Positions 37,194-47,261 of a DNA stretch of 64,000 bases are shown here, piece by piece. The stretch covers positions 124,001-188,000 of the forward strand of contig NZ_SNXW01000002.1 of the NCBI RefSeq assembly GCF_004362855.1, read 5' to 3'. The position numbers and the translations under genes are program-made. Position 1 is the stretch's first letter. Each line of letters starts with the position of its first letter. The DNA comes from Aquabacterium commune (GTDB lineage Bacteria > Pseudomonadota > Gammaproteobacteria > Burkholderiales > Burkholderiaceae_C). Below the pieces are notes generated by a model. That model did no database searches and was not told the DNA's origin. It saw only the letters and a list, made by a program, of their open reading frames with translations.

Positions 37194-40100
37194 ATGGGAC
37201 TCCCTTCGAAAATTGCATTGAAGAACCAGAGTTGCGGCCGCATGGCGCGGACGCCCGCTGCACGACCGCGCGCCCGCCTGACTGCCTGGCAGGCCTGGGC
37301 TGCGCTGGCTCTGGGCATGGCCTCGCCCGCATGGGCTGCGGTGTACACATTCCCAGGGGCGCTACCGGTCGCTTGTGTGAGCACCGGGTCCGGCACCTAC
37401 AGCTGCACCACGGTCACACTGGCCGCTGCCGACACGGTCAACGTGGTGGGCTCGGCAGATGTGCGCGTGACCGGCAACCTGGACATCAAGGGGTCGCAGG
37501 TCAACGCATCAGGCGCCGCCGCCAACATGAAGGTGACCGTCTCCGGCACCATGTTCGCCAGCACGGGCGCCACCTTCAACGCCAACATCACGGCAGGCAA
37601 TGTCGCCAGCTCCGGTGCGGTGAACTACGGCGGCTCCCTCAGCACCACCACGGGCTACCTCAACATCGGCCAGGGCAGCCGGGTCACGGGCAGCGTCAAC
37701 ACCACCTCGGGCACCATCACGCTGTCCAGTGGGACATCGTCGAACTACACCACGGTGGGCAGCGCCAACAGCGCCAGTGGCGGCCTGCTGCTCAACTCCT
37801 ACAACCGCGTGCTGGGCGAGAGCCGGGTCGGCCATGTGTCGGGCGGGGACTACAACGTCCTGGGCGGGCCCGTGACGGCGCTCAACACCTACGTCAGCTT
37901 CAGCGACCACGTCACCATCAACGGCAACGTGAGCGCGCAGTCCTACGTCTTCACCGGCCACTACGCCAACATCACGGGCAACATCACCTCGACCCAGTTG
38001 CAGGTTGACACGGCCAGCCACAGCACCGTGACGGGCAGCATCACGGCGAACGGCACCTACGTCAACCTGGGTGGGTACACCACGGTGGGCGGCCCCATCA
38101 CCGCTCAAACGTATGTGGACACCGGCAGCCACAGTTCGATCGGTGGCGACATCACCTCCAGGACGTCCTACATCGACACCGGCCACGGCACCTCCGTGAC
38201 GGGCTCTCTGCTGGCGGGCGGCACCTACATCGACATCCACAGCGATGCGCGCGTCACGGGCTCCTTGACGGCCAAGACCTACGTCAGCATGTACGACAAC
38301 GGCGTGGTCGGCGGCTCCATCACGGCTCAAACCAGCACCGTTTTCATCAACGACGGCAACTCGGTGGGCGGCAACGTCACCGCGGCCAGCTGGGCCAAGA
38401 TAGACGACTACACCACCATCTTCGGAGATGTGACCTCCACCGGCAGCTATGTGTACATCTCGACCCACTCGACGATCAACGGCAATGTCACGGCAGCAAC
38501 CACCGTGTCCTCGGGCACAGACTCCCGGATCCTGCAATGCGCGCGGTCAACGGGCTCTTCCACGATGGACTTCAACTCCCCGACCTTGGTGGCCGGAGCA
38601 TGTTGCGGCGCGGCGGGCACCTGTGGCAAGTCCTGCATCTCGGGGTCTCCTGTGCCGCCCAGTTGCAGGTCTTTCGACCACATCGCGGTCCAGCACGGCA
38701 CAGGCACGGGCCTGACCTGTGCGCCCAACACGGTCACGCTGGTGGCATGCGCAGACAGCGGCTGCAGCACCTTGTACACCGGCGGCGTCAGCGGCAACCT
38801 GACGGCTGCCGGCACCGGCATCACCGTGAACTTCCCGGCTGGCGCGGGCTTCAACATCCCGGCCGGCGCCAGCAGCACCACCGTCAGCTTCCAGCCGGTC
38901 ACGGCGGGCAAGGTCACCGTTGGCGCCCAGACAGCATCCCCCACCGCCAGCAGCGGCAGCACCTGCAATTTCGGCAGCCCCTCGTGTGCCTTCACCGTGG
39001 CCGACAGCGGCTTCGACATCGCCGTGCCCGCACACACCTCGGGCACCAGCCAGACACTGTCCATCGCGGCCGTTCAAAAGTCCGCCACATCCACCGCCTG
39101 TGTGCCAGCTTTCGGCAACGTCGTCAAAACCGTTGCGGTGGCGTGCAGCTACAGCAACCCGACCTCAGGGCAGCGGTCTCCCGTGGTCAATGGGGTGGCG
39201 CTGAACACCAGCGGGGCCGCCTCGGCCGCTTGCGATGGCACCGGCCAGCTGCTGAGCCTGTCGTTCAACGGGAGCGGTGTCGCCACCCCCAGCCTGATCT
39301 ACAGCGATGTCGGCAAACTGACGCTCAACCTGTCCTTGGCCGGCAGCGACCAGGCCTCGGGCCTGAACATGACCGGCACGGGTTCCGTCGTGGTGGCGCC
39401 TGCAGCCTTCACGCTCACGGGCTCGCCAACCACCGTGGTGGGGGCCGGCTCACCCTTTGCGGTGACCGTCTCTGCGGTGAACGCCGAGGGCAATGTCACG
39501 CCCAATTTCGGCCGTGAGACCTCCCCGGAGGGGGTGCGGCTGTCATGGACGAGGGCCAGTCCGACGGGCGCGGGTGCCAGCGCAGGCACATTCACCGGCA
39601 CGGGCGTCGGCGCCACAGCCGCGCTGACCAGCTTCGTCAACGGCGTGGCCACGGTGAGCGACCTCGCCTGGACCGAGGTGGGCAGCGGAGACATCACCTC
39701 GACGCTGGCCAGCGGCAGCTACCTGGCCAGCGGCCTGTCCGCGTCCGGCACAACGGGGAGCACGGGTGCGGCTTTGCGATCGGTCCCGCACCATTTCGAT
39801 GTGGGCGTGACGCAGGGATGCGGCAGCATCACCTACAGCGAGCAGCCATTCCGCGTGACCATCACGGCGCGCAACGCAGGCAATGGCATCACCCTGAACT
39901 ACAACGGCACCGCTGCCACCACGCCAGCCTTGTCCAAGCAGGTGACCTTGTCGGCCACCACCAACGCGTCGCTGGGAAGCTTTGCGCCCGGCTCGGCCAC
40001 CGTGCCTGCAGGCAACTTCCTCGCGGGTGTGGCCACGGTGACATCGCCTGTCTTCGCCTTCACGTCGAAACTGACCGCGCCGGCCGCGGTCGGGATCCGC

Positions 40101-40691
40101 GCGGTCGATGCGGACGGCGTCAGCAGCCTCGGTGCAGTCGAAGGCACCGTCCAACTGCGCAGCGGCCGCCTGCGCATCACCAACGCCTTCGGCACCGAAA
40201 AGCGGGCGTTGACCGCACCGGTGCAGGCCCAGTACTGGACCTCCAAAGCCTGGGTGCTCAACAGCCTGGACAACTGCACCCGGGTCCCCTTGGCAGCCGT
40301 CAGCCTGGGCGGCTACCTCGATGCCAAAGGCGCCAGCACCAGCGACTGGCACACCGCCGTCGTCCCCGACGCCAACGGCAAAGCCATCAGCATGGTGAAT
40401 GGCAATGGCACCTTGACGCTGGAGGCCCCCACGGCGCACACCGCCAGGGTGCCTGCGGGCTCGGTCGATGTCAGCATCAACCTGGGCAGCGCCGCCAGCG
40501 ATGCCAGCTGTCTGCCAGCGCCTCGCCCCGACACCACCGGCGCGGCCCAGGGCTGGTTGCGCGCGAAATTCGGCAGCAGCAACGGCTGCGCTGGCGTGGC
40601 GGAGTTCAACAGGGACCCATCGATGAGGGCGACGTTCGGCGTTTACGCCCCCGAACTCAAGCGCCTGATCTACAGCGCCGAGGTCCCATGA
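37194..40691 (+). CDS. MshQ-like DUF6701 protein with N-terminal beta-helical repeats
   Basis: An 1165-aa secreted protein. An ATG at 37242 would give a cleaner signal peptide (hydrophobic AWAALALGMASPAWA), so the start is uncertain. Residues about 60-440 are short repeats with the pattern (S/T)-V-(T/G)-G-(S/N)-(I/L/V)-T-A, resembling polymer-forming cytoskeletal (bactofilin-like) or beta-solenoid repeats. A Cys-rich stretch follows (ACCGAAGTCGKSC). The C-terminal half is the DUF6701/MshQ region with Ig-like strands and a closing VAEFNRDPSMRATFGVY. It is coupled to the pilin genes by an ATGA overlap. Probable pilus-tip or surface adhesin role. Confidence 0.78.
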   Translation: MGLPSKIALKNQSCGRMARTPAARPRARLTAWQAWAALALGMASPAWAAVYTFPGALPVACVSTGSGTYSCTTVTLAAADTVNVVGSADVRVTGNLDIKGSQVNASGAAANMKVTVSGTMFASTGATFNANITAGNVASSGAVNYGGSLSTTTGYLNIGQGSRVTGSVNTTSGTITLSSGTSSNYTTVGSANSASGGLLLNSYNRVLGESRVGHVSGGDYNVLGGPVTALNTYVSFSDHVTINGNVSAQSYVFTGHYANITGNITSTQLQVDTASHSTVTGSITANGTYVNLGGYTTVGGPITAQTYVDTGSHSSIGGDITSRTSYIDTGHGTSVTGSLLAGGTYIDIHSDARVTGSLTAKTYVSMYDNGVVGGSITAQTSTVFINDGNSVGGNVTAASWAKIDDYTTIFGDVTSTGSYVYISTHSTINGNVTAATTVSSGTDSRILQCARSTGSSTMDFNSPTLVAGACCGAAGTCGKSCISGSPVPPSCRSFDHIAVQHGTGTGLTCAPNTVTLVACADSGCSTLYTGGVSGNLTAAGTGITVNFPAGAGFNIPAGASSTTVSFQPVTAGKVTVGAQTASPTASSGSTCNFGSPSCAFTVADSGFDIAVPAHTSGTSQTLSIAAVQKSATSTACVPAFGNVVKTVAVACSYSNPTSGQRSPVVNGVALNTSGAASAACDGTGQLLSLSFNGSGVATPSLIYSDVGKLTLNLSLAGSDQASGLNMTGTGSVVVAPAAFTLTGSPTTVVGAGSPFAVTVSAVNAEGNVTPNFGRETSPEGVRLSWTRASPTGAGASAGTFTGTGVGATAALTSFVNGVATVSDLAWTEVGSGDITSTLASGSYLASGLSASGTTGSTGAALRSVPHHFDVGVTQGCGSITYSEQPFRVTITARNAGNGITLNYNGTAATTPALSKQVTLSATTNASLGSFAPGSATVPAGNFLAGVATVTSPVFAFTSKLTAPAAVGIRAVDADGVSSLGAVEGTVQLRSGRLRITNAFGTEKRALTAPVQAQYWTSKAWVLNSLDNCTRVPLAAVSLGGYLDAKGASTSDWHTAVVPDANGKAISMVNGNGTLTLEAPTAHTARVPAGSVDVSINLGSAASDASCLPAPRPDTTGAAQGWLRAKFGSSNGCAGVAEFNRDPSMRATFGVYAPELKRLIYSAEVP

Positions 40692-41197
40692 ACAAGGCAC
40701 CCATCGCGCGCCAGCAGGCCCGCGGCTTCACCATGGTCGAGCTGATCGTCACCCTGTTGATCGTCGCGGCGCTGGCCGCCACCGCCGTGCCAGTGCTGAC
40801 GGGCGGCATCGGCATGCGCGACCAGGCGTGGCGCGACGGCGCGCTCAGCGCCCTGCGACACGCCAGGAACATCGCCACATCGCACCGCAGGGTGGTGTGC
40901 GCGAGCTTCAACGGGAACGCGATCACATTGACCATGGCCAAGCGCAACCCCGCAACCGCCTGCGATGCACCTTTGGCATCACCGGACGGCAAAGCCGTGT
41001 TCGCCTCGTCCAACAACAGTGAGGCCACAACCGCCGTCACCCTGGTCAGCGGATCGGCCTTCGCGGGCACCTTTCACTTCCAGCCCGACAGCCGCATCAC
41101 CACCGACTTCGCAGGCACCGCCACGGGGCAATGGCGCGTGGTGCTGACGGGCGCAGACGACATTGCCATCGACGGGGTGACCGGCCATGTACGGTGA
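40688..41197 (+). CDS. Type IV pilin-like protein, MshC/GspH type
   Basis: A 169-aa minor pilin. The prepilin peptidase site is GFTMVELIVTLLIVAALAAT (cleavage after the Gly of RGF, with Glu at +5), preceded by a basic leader. The C-terminal globular part has the GspH/FimT-like pattern (GALSALRHARNIATSHRR, RVVCASFNGN). Start at the ATGA overlap with the MshQ-like gene; the 3' end overlaps the next pilin gene by 11 nt. Confidence 0.85.
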   Translation: MNKAPIARQQARGFTMVELIVTLLIVAALAATAVPVLTGGIGMRDQAWRDGALSALRHARNIATSHRRVVCASFNGNAITLTMAKRNPATACDAPLASPDGKAVFASSNNSEATTAVTLVSGSAFAGTFHFQPDSRITTDFAGTATGQWRVVLTGADDIAIDGVTGHVR

Positions 41198-41639
41198 GCG
41201 TGGCTTCACACTGGTCGAGTCGGTCGTCGCCATCGTGATCATCGGGGTGGCCCTGGCCGGCGTGATCAGCGTCTTCAACCAGGCCGTGATCGGCAGCGTG
41301 GACCCCGTGATCCGCCGGCAGATGCTGGTGCTGGCAGAGGAACTCATGGACGAGATCCACCTCAAGCCTTACGCGGTCGCTGCCAACAACGCTCCCGCAG
41401 CCTGCGCCCGCGACACCTTCAACGACGTGCGGGACTACGACGCCTACGCGACATCGGGCAAAGTGTGCGACCTCGAAGGCTCAGAAATCAGCGGGCTGTC
41501 TGGCTACAGCGTGGCCATCAGCGCCGCGGCCAACACGCTGGCTGGTGTGGGCGAGGCCATCCTGATCACGGTGACCGTCACCAAGGGCAGCGAAACCCTC
41601 CAGCTCAACGGCTGGCGCACCAACTTCGCCGGCCCGTGA
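41187..41639 (+). CDS. Type IV pilin-like protein, MshD/PilV type
   Basis: A 150-aa minor pilin with the N-terminal motif MYGERGFTLVESVVAIVIIG, a very short leader and Glu at +5 after the cleavage Gly. Central features VLAEELMDEIHLKPY are typical of MshD/PilV proteins. A TGATG overlap links it to the next gene. Confidence 0.85.
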   Translation: MYGERGFTLVESVVAIVIIGVALAGVISVFNQAVIGSVDPVIRRQMLVLAEELMDEIHLKPYAVAANNAPAACARDTFNDVRDYDAYATSGKVCDLEGSEISGLSGYSVAISAAANTLAGVGEAILITVTVTKGSETLQLNGWRTNFAGP

Positions 41640-42532
41640 TGTTGCAAGGCCTGCGTCCAGCCCCGGGGTTCACGGTCATCGAACTGGTCGTGACCATGGT
41701 GATCTTGTCGGTGCTCGCGGTCATGGTCGGCGGCTTCATCCGGCCCACCATCGATTCCTACTTCGCTGTTCAGCAACGCGCCGACCTGGCCGATCAAGCG
41801 GACCTGGCGATCCGCCGGGCCATTGCCGACGTGCGATCTTCGGTGCCGAATTCGCTGCGCGTGCCCAACAGCCAGTGCTTCGAGATGGTCCCCACCATCG
41901 GCGGTGGCCGATACCGCATGGGGCCAGACGTCACCAACGACACCCCGGCCGGCTGCGCATCGGGCAGCAGCGCGACGTGCTCTGCCTGGGTGGACCCTTC
42001 CGGCAGCACATCGGTCTTCGATGCGCTGAACATCGTCCGTCAGCCGCCATCGGCAGGGGACTGGGTCGTTGTGAACAACCAGAACGGCGATGACGTTTAC
42101 AACGGCAACAACCGCGCGCTGGTCAATGGGGTCAGCACCCCGAGCAGCACGCAGGGCGTCCTCAGGCTGACCATCGCTGCCACCCAGTTCCCTGCGGGTT
42201 ATGCCGATGGCCGCTTCCAGGTCATTGCAGCAGGCGAGCCAACGGTGTTCTATGTTTGCAGCGGCGCGGACGGCACGCTGGATGGCAATGGCAACGGGCG
42301 CGGGACGCTCTACCGACTCACCCGTGGTTTCCAGCCGGGCTACCCCAGCGCCTGCCCCTCAGTCGCCGGCGCGGCGGTCGCCGCCACCAACGTCAAATCG
42401 TGCACCTTCGTGTACGACGCCAACCATGGCGCCACGCAGCAAAGCGGCTTCATCTGGCTGGACATCGAACTCGCGCGGGCCGGAGAAGTCGCACACCTGG
42501 CCACGGGCGCACACGTGGCAAACGCACCATGA
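41639..42532 (+). CDS. Type IV pilin-like protein, MshO/PilW type
   Basis: A 297-aa minor pilin with N-terminal PGFTVIELVVTMVILSVLAV and a long globular domain. The segment ADLADQADLAIRRAIADVR, with RDVR-like helix continuation, is characteristic of MshO/PilW. Four cysteines could form disulphides. It ends in an ATGA overlap with the last gene of the set. Confidence 0.83.
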   Translation: MLQGLRPAPGFTVIELVVTMVILSVLAVMVGGFIRPTIDSYFAVQQRADLADQADLAIRRAIADVRSSVPNSLRVPNSQCFEMVPTIGGGRYRMGPDVTNDTPAGCASGSSATCSAWVDPSGSTSVFDALNIVRQPPSAGDWVVVNNQNGDDVYNGNNRALVNGVSTPSSTQGVLRLTIAATQFPAGYADGRFQVIAAGEPTVFYVCSGADGTLDGNGNGRGTLYRLTRGFQPGYPSACPSVAGAAVAATNVKSCTFVYDANHGATQQSGFIWLDIELARAGEVAHLATGAHVANAP

Positions 42533-43029
42533 GCGGCCATGTGTTCCTCGCACCAGGTGCCGCGGGCCTGCACCGCCAGTCGGGCTTCGGCGTGATCATG
42601 ATCGTGGTGATCCTGGTCATGCTGGCATCCCTGGCAGCCAGCATGGTTCGGATGTCCTGGGGCACGGCCATCACGTCCGCCAATGACATCCAGGCCGCGC
42701 GTGCACGACAGGCCGCCAAAGCCGGCGTGGAATGGGGCCTGTACATGTCGCTGCGAGGTGCCTGGGCCAACTGCACGTCCAGCACGCAAACGCTGGACTT
42801 GCGCAGCACCAGCGGCATGCTCGTGACGGTGACCTGCTCGGGCAACGCCACCCCGTACGTGGAAGGGGGCGACTCAGGCGGTGCGCCAAGGCAGGTGCGC
42901 ATCTACGCGATCGAAGCCGTCGCATGCAACGGCGCCACGGCGTGTCCCGACGACGATGCGGCCACCGGCCTGGGCTATGTGGAACGGCGCATCCGCACCA
43001 GCGTGACCGACGTGGACGTGCAGCCCTGA
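42529..43029 (+). CDS. MshP/PilX-type pilus accessory protein
   Basis: A 166-aa protein with a single N-terminal membrane helix (GFGVIMIVVILVMLASLAAS) preceded by QSG; it has no Glu at +5, as usual for MshP/PilX-like proteins. The following helix AARARQAAKAGVEWGLYMS matches the family. It is the last gene of the pilin set; the tRNA terminator on the opposite strand lies 32 nt downstream. Confidence 0.8.
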   Translation: MSGHVFLAPGAAGLHRQSGFGVIMIVVILVMLASLAASMVRMSWGTAITSANDIQAARARQAAKAGVEWGLYMSLRGAWANCTSSTQTLDLRSTSGMLVTVTCSGNATPYVEGGDSGGAPRQVRIYAIEAVACNGATACPDDDAATGLGYVERRIRTSVTDVDVQP

Positions 43030-43061
43030 TCTGAAACCGCCAGGAAGCCGGCGCATGCAAG

Positions 43062-43096
43062 AAAAAAGCCCCGCAAGTCAGTGACTCGCGGGGCTT
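43062..43096 (-). terminator. Intrinsic terminator after tRNA-Val
   Basis: Nine-base-pair stem AAGCCCCGC/GCGGGGCTT with a 13-nt loop followed, on the minus strand, by a run of T. It sits directly downstream of the tRNA 3' end. Confidence 0.88.
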
Positions 43097-43101
43097 CATC
43101 C

Positions 43102-43176
43102 TGGTGGGCGGTGCAGGGTTCGAACCTGCGACCCCTGCCGTGTGAAGGCAGTGCTCTACCGCTGAGCTAACCGCCC
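43102..43176 (-). tRNA. tRNA-Val (anticodon CAC)
   Basis: 75 nt including an encoded CCA. Acceptor GGGCGGT pairs with ACCGCCC. The anticodon stem CTGCC/GGCAG encloses loop TTCACAC, so the anticodon is CAC, reading GTG codons. The T arm GCAGG-TTCGAAC-CCTGC is perfect and the D arm has AGCTCAGCGGTAGAGC. GTG is a major Val codon in this GC-rich genome. Confidence 0.97.
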
Positions 43177-43265
43177 GAAACTCATCGAATTGGGTTCCGG
43201 GACTGTGTCCACCGGCTGATCTGCTGCACACATTCGTTGCCTGCAGCGATCAGCGAAGACCAAGA

Positions 43266-43991
43266 CTATATCACAGCTTCCATCGTTTTCCAAACAACCT
43301 TGCCACCACTGGCTTTGTCGAGATCCTGCAACGCTTTCTCGAAGGCCTCGGCCTCTTGCGGGGTGGGTTGCAGCACCGGCAACTCGAAAGCGCTGAAGTC
43401 GATGGCAACCGCATCGACGCCCTGCCCTGCGCCATCGCCGTCGCTGCCGTCCGCGTCGATCAGCAAGGCGTCCTGGCCCCGCGTCATGTTGATGTACACC
43501 TCGGCCAGCAGCTCGGCGTCCATCAAGGCGCCGTGCAGCGTGCGGTGGGTGTTGTCCACCTCCAGGCGGCGGCACAGCGCGTCCAGCGAGTTGCTCTTGC
43601 CCGGGAACATCTCGCGGGCCATCACCAGGGTGTCCAGCACACCGTCCACGTGCTCGCGGAAGCGGCCCTTGTCCAGGCGCCTGAGTTCGGCATCGAGGAA
43701 GCCGATGTCGAAGCTCGCGTTGTGGATGATGATCTCGGCGCCGCGGCAGTAGTCGAGGATTTCATCGGCCAGCGCAGCGAACACCGGCTTGTCGGCCAGG
43801 AACTCGTCGGTCAGGCCGTGGATCTTGACGGCGTCCTCGTGGCTCGGGCGCTGGGGGTTGATGTAGAAGTGCAGGTGCCGGCCGGTGAGGCGGCGGTTCA
43901 CCATTTCCACACAACCGATTTCGATGATGCGGTCACCGGACTCCGGGCTCAGGCCGGTGGTTTCGGTGTCGAGGAAGATCTGTCGGGTCAT
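43266..43991 (-). CDS. dnaQ: DNA polymerase III epsilon subunit, 3'-5' proofreading exonuclease
   Basis: A 241-aa DEDDh exonuclease. Exo I is FLDTETTGLSP near the N terminus, Exo II IIIHNASFDIGFL at about residues 90-102, Exo III HGALMDAELLAEVY at about 153-166 with the catalytic His. The C-terminal tail would bind the alpha subunit. It follows fdx on the same strand with 19 nt between, so it may be transcribed with the isc operon. Confidence 0.96.
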   Translation of the reverse strand: MTRQIFLDTETTGLSPESGDRIIEIGCVEMVNRRLTGRHLHFYINPQRPSHEDAVKIHGLTDEFLADKPVFAALADEILDYCRGAEIIIHNASFDIGFLDAELRRLDKGRFREHVDGVLDTLVMAREMFPGKSNSLDALCRRLEVDNTHRTLHGALMDAELLAEVYINMTRGQDALLIDADGSDGDGAGQGVDAVAIDFSAFELPVLQPTPQEAEAFEKALQDLDKASGGKVVWKTMEAVI

Positions 43992-44010
43992 GCCGGAACT
44001 CCCGCCACGC

Positions 44011-44349
44011 TCAGTGGTTTTCTCGCGCGTGGTTGATCGTGTACTTCGGGATCTCGATGGTGAGGTCCTGGCCGGCCACGATGGCCTGGCAGCTCAGGCG
44101 CGAGTTGGGCTCCAGGCCCCAGGCGCGGTCGAGCAGGTCCTCTTCGGTCTCTTCGATCTCGTTGAGGCTGCGGAAACCTTCGCGCACCACGACGTGGCAG
44201 GTCGTGCAGGCCGCGCTCATGTCGCAGGCGTGCTCGATCTCGATGTGGTTGTCCAGCAGGGCTTCGCAGATGCTGGTGCCAGGCGCGACGCTCAGTTCGG
44301 CGCCCTGCGGGCACAGGCTGGCGTGGGGCAGGATCTTGATGATGGGCAT
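44011..44349 (-). CDS. fdx: ISC-type 2Fe-2S ferredoxin
   Basis: A 112-aa adrenodoxin-type ferredoxin. Cluster ligands are in HACDMSAACTTCHV plus a later LSCQAI, the Cx5Cx2C...C pattern of Isc ferredoxins. It supplies electrons for Fe-S cluster assembly on IscU. Last gene of the isc set; no iscX follows, dnaQ does instead. Confidence 0.96.
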   Translation of the reverse strand: MPIIKILPHASLCPQGAELSVAPGTSICEALLDNHIEIEHACDMSAACTTCHVVVREGFRSLNEIEETEEDLLDRAWGLEPNSRLSCQAIVAGQDLTIEIPKYTINHARENH

Positions 44350-44377
44350 GGTGGGTCGATGCTCGGTTCGGTGTGCG

Positions 44378-46246
44378 TCAGATCTGGTCCAGCGAGCGGC
44401 CGGCCAGGGCCTGGCGGATGCTGCGGTTCATGCGTTCGGCGGCAAAGGCTTCGGTGCCCTCGGCCAGGGCCTTGGTGGCGGCCTCCAGCGCTTCGAGGTC
44501 GCCACGGTCGCAACGCTGGCCGATCTGGGTCATGAGGGCGTCGATGTGGGTGCGCTGCTCCGCGCTCAGCAGGTCGCCATCGGCGGCGAGTGCGGTGCGC
44601 GTGGCTTCCAGCATGCGCTCGGCCTCGACGCGGGCTTCGCGCAGGGCGCGGTCCTTCATGTCTTCGGCGGCGGTGGTGAAGCCTTCGCGCAGCATGTGGG
44701 CCACCTGATCGTCGCTCAGGCCGTAGCTGGGCTTGACGATCACGGACGCTTCCACGCCGGAGATCTGCTCTTTGGCGAACACGCTGAGCAAGCCGTCGGC
44801 GTCCACTTGGAAGCTCACGCGGATGCGGGCGGCGCCTGCGGCCATCGGCGGGATGCCGCGCAGCTCGAAACGCGCCAGCGAGCGGCAATGCTCGACCTGT
44901 TCGCGCTCGCCCTGCACCACGTGCACGGCCAGGGCGGTCTGGCCATCCTTGAAGGTGGTGAAGTCTTGCGCGCGGGCCGAGGGGATGGGCGTGTTGCGCG
45001 GGATGATGCGCTCCACCAGGCCGCCCATGGTCTCAAGGCCCAGCGACAGCGGCAGCACGTCGAGCAGCAGCAACTCGCCCTGCACGTTGTTGCCGGCCAG
45101 CTGGTTGGCCTGGATGGCCGCGCCCAGGGCCACCACCTCGTCGGGGTTCAGGTCGGTCAGCGGCGGCTGGCCGAAGAAGCCACCCACGGCATCGCGCACG
45201 GCGGGGGTGCGGGTCGAGCCGCCCACCATCACCACGCCCTTGACCTCGTCGGGCTTGACCTTGGCGTCGCGCAGCACGCGCTTGACGGCCGCCAGCGTCT
45301 TGTCGATGAGGGGCTTGGCCAGCTCGTTGAGGCGCTCGCGCGTGACCTTGACCGACAGCATGCCGCCCGACAGCGCGCACGACAGGTGCACGCTGCCATC
45401 GGTGGAGAGCTTCTCCTTGGCGCGGCGCGCGGCCACCAGCACGGTGCGCTTGTCCTGGGGCGTCACGGCCTGCAGGCCGGCTTCCACCATGGCGGCTTCG
45501 GCCAGCACATGGTCGAGGTCGTCGCCGCCCAGGGCCGAGTCGCCGCCGGTGGCCACCACCTCGAACACGCCGCGGCTGAGCTGCAGCAGCGAGATGTCGA
45601 AGGTGCCGCCACCCAGGTCGTAGATGGCGTAAAGGCCCTCGGCGCCATTGTCCAGGCCATAGGCGATGGCCGCGGCGGTGGGCTCATTGAGCAGGCGCAG
45701 CACGTTCAGGCCGGCCATCTGGGCCGCGTCTTTCGTGGCCTGGCGCTGGGCGTCGTCGAAATACGCGGGCACCGTGATGACGGCGCCGAACAGGTCGTCG
45801 TTGAAGGTGTCTTCGGCGCGCTGGCGCAGGCTGGCCAGGATCTCGGCAGAGACCTCGACCGGCGACTTCTCGCCCGCCACCGTCTTCACCGACACCATGC
45901 CGGGCTGGTCCACGAACTGGTAGGGCAGCTTGCCCGCGTCCGGCAGATCGGCCAGGCGGCGGCCCATGAATCGCTTGACCGACACCACGGTGTTCAGCGG
46001 GTCTTCGGCCTGCGCGGCCAGGGCCTCGAAGCCGATGGCACGGCGCGTGCGGCCCTGCGCGTCGAGCGAATAGCGCACGGCCGAGGGCAGGATGACGCGG
46101 CCCTGCGCATCGGGCAGGCACTCGGCGGCGCCGTTGCGCACTGCCGCCACCAACGAATGCGTGGTGCCCAGGTCGATGCCCACCGCGATGCGGCGCTGGT
46201 GGGGGTCGGGCGATTGCCCGGGTTCGGAGATTTGCAGCAGGGCCAT
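44378..46246 (-). CDS. hscA: Fe-S assembly chaperone HscA (Hsp70 family)
   Basis: A 622-aa specialised Hsp70. ATPase-domain signatures are [28 protein letters not shown] and [17 protein letters not shown]. The substrate domain lies at about residues 400-540, where HscA binds the LPPVK peptide of IscU. Full length. It follows hscB after 19 nt. Confidence 0.97.
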   Translation of the reverse strand: MALLQISEPGQSPDPHQRRIAVGIDLGTTHSLVAAVRNGAAECLPDAQGRVILPSAVRYSLDAQGRTRRAIGFEALAAQAEDPLNTVVSVKRFMGRRLADLPDAGKLPYQFVDQPGMVSVKTVAGEKSPVEVSAEILASLRQRAEDTFNDDLFGAVITVPAYFDDAQRQATKDAAQMAGLNVLRLLNEPTAAAIAYGLDNGAEGLYAIYDLGGGTFDISLLQLSRGVFEVVATGGDSALGGDDLDHVLAEAAMVEAGLQAVTPQDKRTVLVAARRAKEKLSTDGSVHLSCALSGGMLSVKVTRERLNELAKPLIDKTLAAVKRVLRDAKVKPDEVKGVVMVGGSTRTPAVRDAVGGFFGQPPLTDLNPDEVVALGAAIQANQLAGNNVQGELLLLDVLPLSLGLETMGGLVERIIPRNTPIPSARAQDFTTFKDGQTALAVHVVQGEREQVEHCRSLARFELRGIPPMAAGAARIRVSFQVDADGLLSVFAKEQISGVEASVIVKPSYGLSDDQVAHMLREGFTTAAEDMKDRALREARVEAERMLEATRTALAADGDLLSAEQRTHIDALMTQIGQRCDRGDLEALEAATKALAEGTEAFAAERMNRSIRQALAGRSLDQI

Positions 46247-46265
46247 GGGGTGTGGTGGGCGCGCC

Positions 46266-46790
46266 TCAGGGCGCGTCTTCGTAGCGTTGCAGACGGGTGT
46301 CGATTTCTTCCAGCAGGCGGTCGATGAACATCAGGGCCCGCACCTCCTGGGCAGCGGGTGCCAGAGCGGCCTGCACGTCCAGAAGTTCACCCAGCCGCGT
46401 GAGGCGAGCCTGGCGTTGCGCGCCCACCTCTTCGGCCAGGACCTCGACCTCGGCCAAGCTGTCGGCGTCTTCCAGGGCTTCGCGCCACTGCATCTGCTGC
46501 ATGAGGAAGTCGCCGGGCATGGCGGTGTTGTTCTCGGACTGAACGGGCACCCCGCCCAGCTCGCAGAGGTAGCCGGCGCGCCGCAGCGGGTCTTTCAGGC
46601 GCTGGTGGGCCTCGTTCACGCGCACGGCCCATTGCATGGCCACACGCTGCGCGGCAGCGCCTTCGGCGGCGAAGCGGTCCGGGTGCACCTTGGCCTGCAA
46701 GGTCTTCCAGGCGGCGTCCAGTTGGCTGCGCTCCAGCGCGAAAGCGCGGGGCAGGCCCAGCAGGGTGAAGTCGTCGGCGTCGATGTTCAT
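46266..46790 (-). CDS. hscB: Fe-S assembly co-chaperone HscB (J protein)
   Basis: A 174-aa DnaJ-type co-chaperone. The start at [17 protein letters not shown] gives the usual length; upstream in-frame sequence is not homologous. The HPD tripeptide lies in [14 protein letters not shown], and the C-terminal helical bundle binds IscU. The 80 nt to iscA contain a GC-rich inverted repeat of unknown role. Confidence 0.95.
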   Translation of the reverse strand: MNIDADDFTLLGLPRAFALERSQLDAAWKTLQAKVHPDRFAAEGAAAQRVAMQWAVRVNEAHQRLKDPLRRAGYLCELGGVPVQSENNTAMPGDFLMQQMQWREALEDADSLAEVEVLAEEVGAQRQARLTRLGELLDVQAALAPAAQEVRALMFIDRLLEEIDTRLQRYEDAP

Positions 46791-46870
46791 GGATCGGTCA
46801 AAGTGCGAAACCCCACCAGGGGGGCGGGGCTTCGTCTGACGCAAGGGCATGGCCCCTGGGGGCCACCGCC

Positions 46871-47194
46871 TCAGATGCGGAAGGATTCCCCGCAACCGCA
46901 GCGGTCGCGCTCGTTGGGGTTGTTGAACCTGAAGCCTTCGTTCAGGCCTTCGCGCACGAAGTCCAACTCGGTGCCGTCGATGTAAGGCAAGCTTTTCGGG
47001 TCCACCAGGATCTTCACGCCTTGCTGCTCGAAGACCACGTCTTCGGGCGCGGCCTCGTCGGCAAACTCGATCTTGTAGGCCAGGCCGGAGCAGCCCGTGG
47101 TCTTGACGCCCAGGCGCACGCCCACGCCCTTGCCGCGGCGGCTCAGGTAGCGGGTGATGTGGCGGGCGGCGGCCTCGGTCAGGGACACGCGCAT
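46871..47194 (-). CDS. iscA: A-type Fe-S carrier IscA
   Basis: A 107-aa carrier. The start at [17 protein letters not shown] was chosen because it gives the exact family length; an ATG at 47272, overlapping the iscU stop, would add 26 non-conserved residues. The three conserved cysteines are present in [10 protein letters not shown] and RCGCGESF at the C terminus. Confidence 0.92.
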   Translation of the reverse strand: MRVSLTEAAARHITRYLSRRGKGVGVRLGVKTTGCSGLAYKIEFADEAAPEDVVFEQQGVKILVDPKSLPYIDGTELDFVREGLNEGFRFNNPNERDRCGCGESFRI

Positions 47195-47261
47195 GCCCGC
47201 CGTGACCTGGGCGATGTCGGGCAGCGGCCCGGTACCCGGGCCGGCGGTGCAGGATGCGGTG

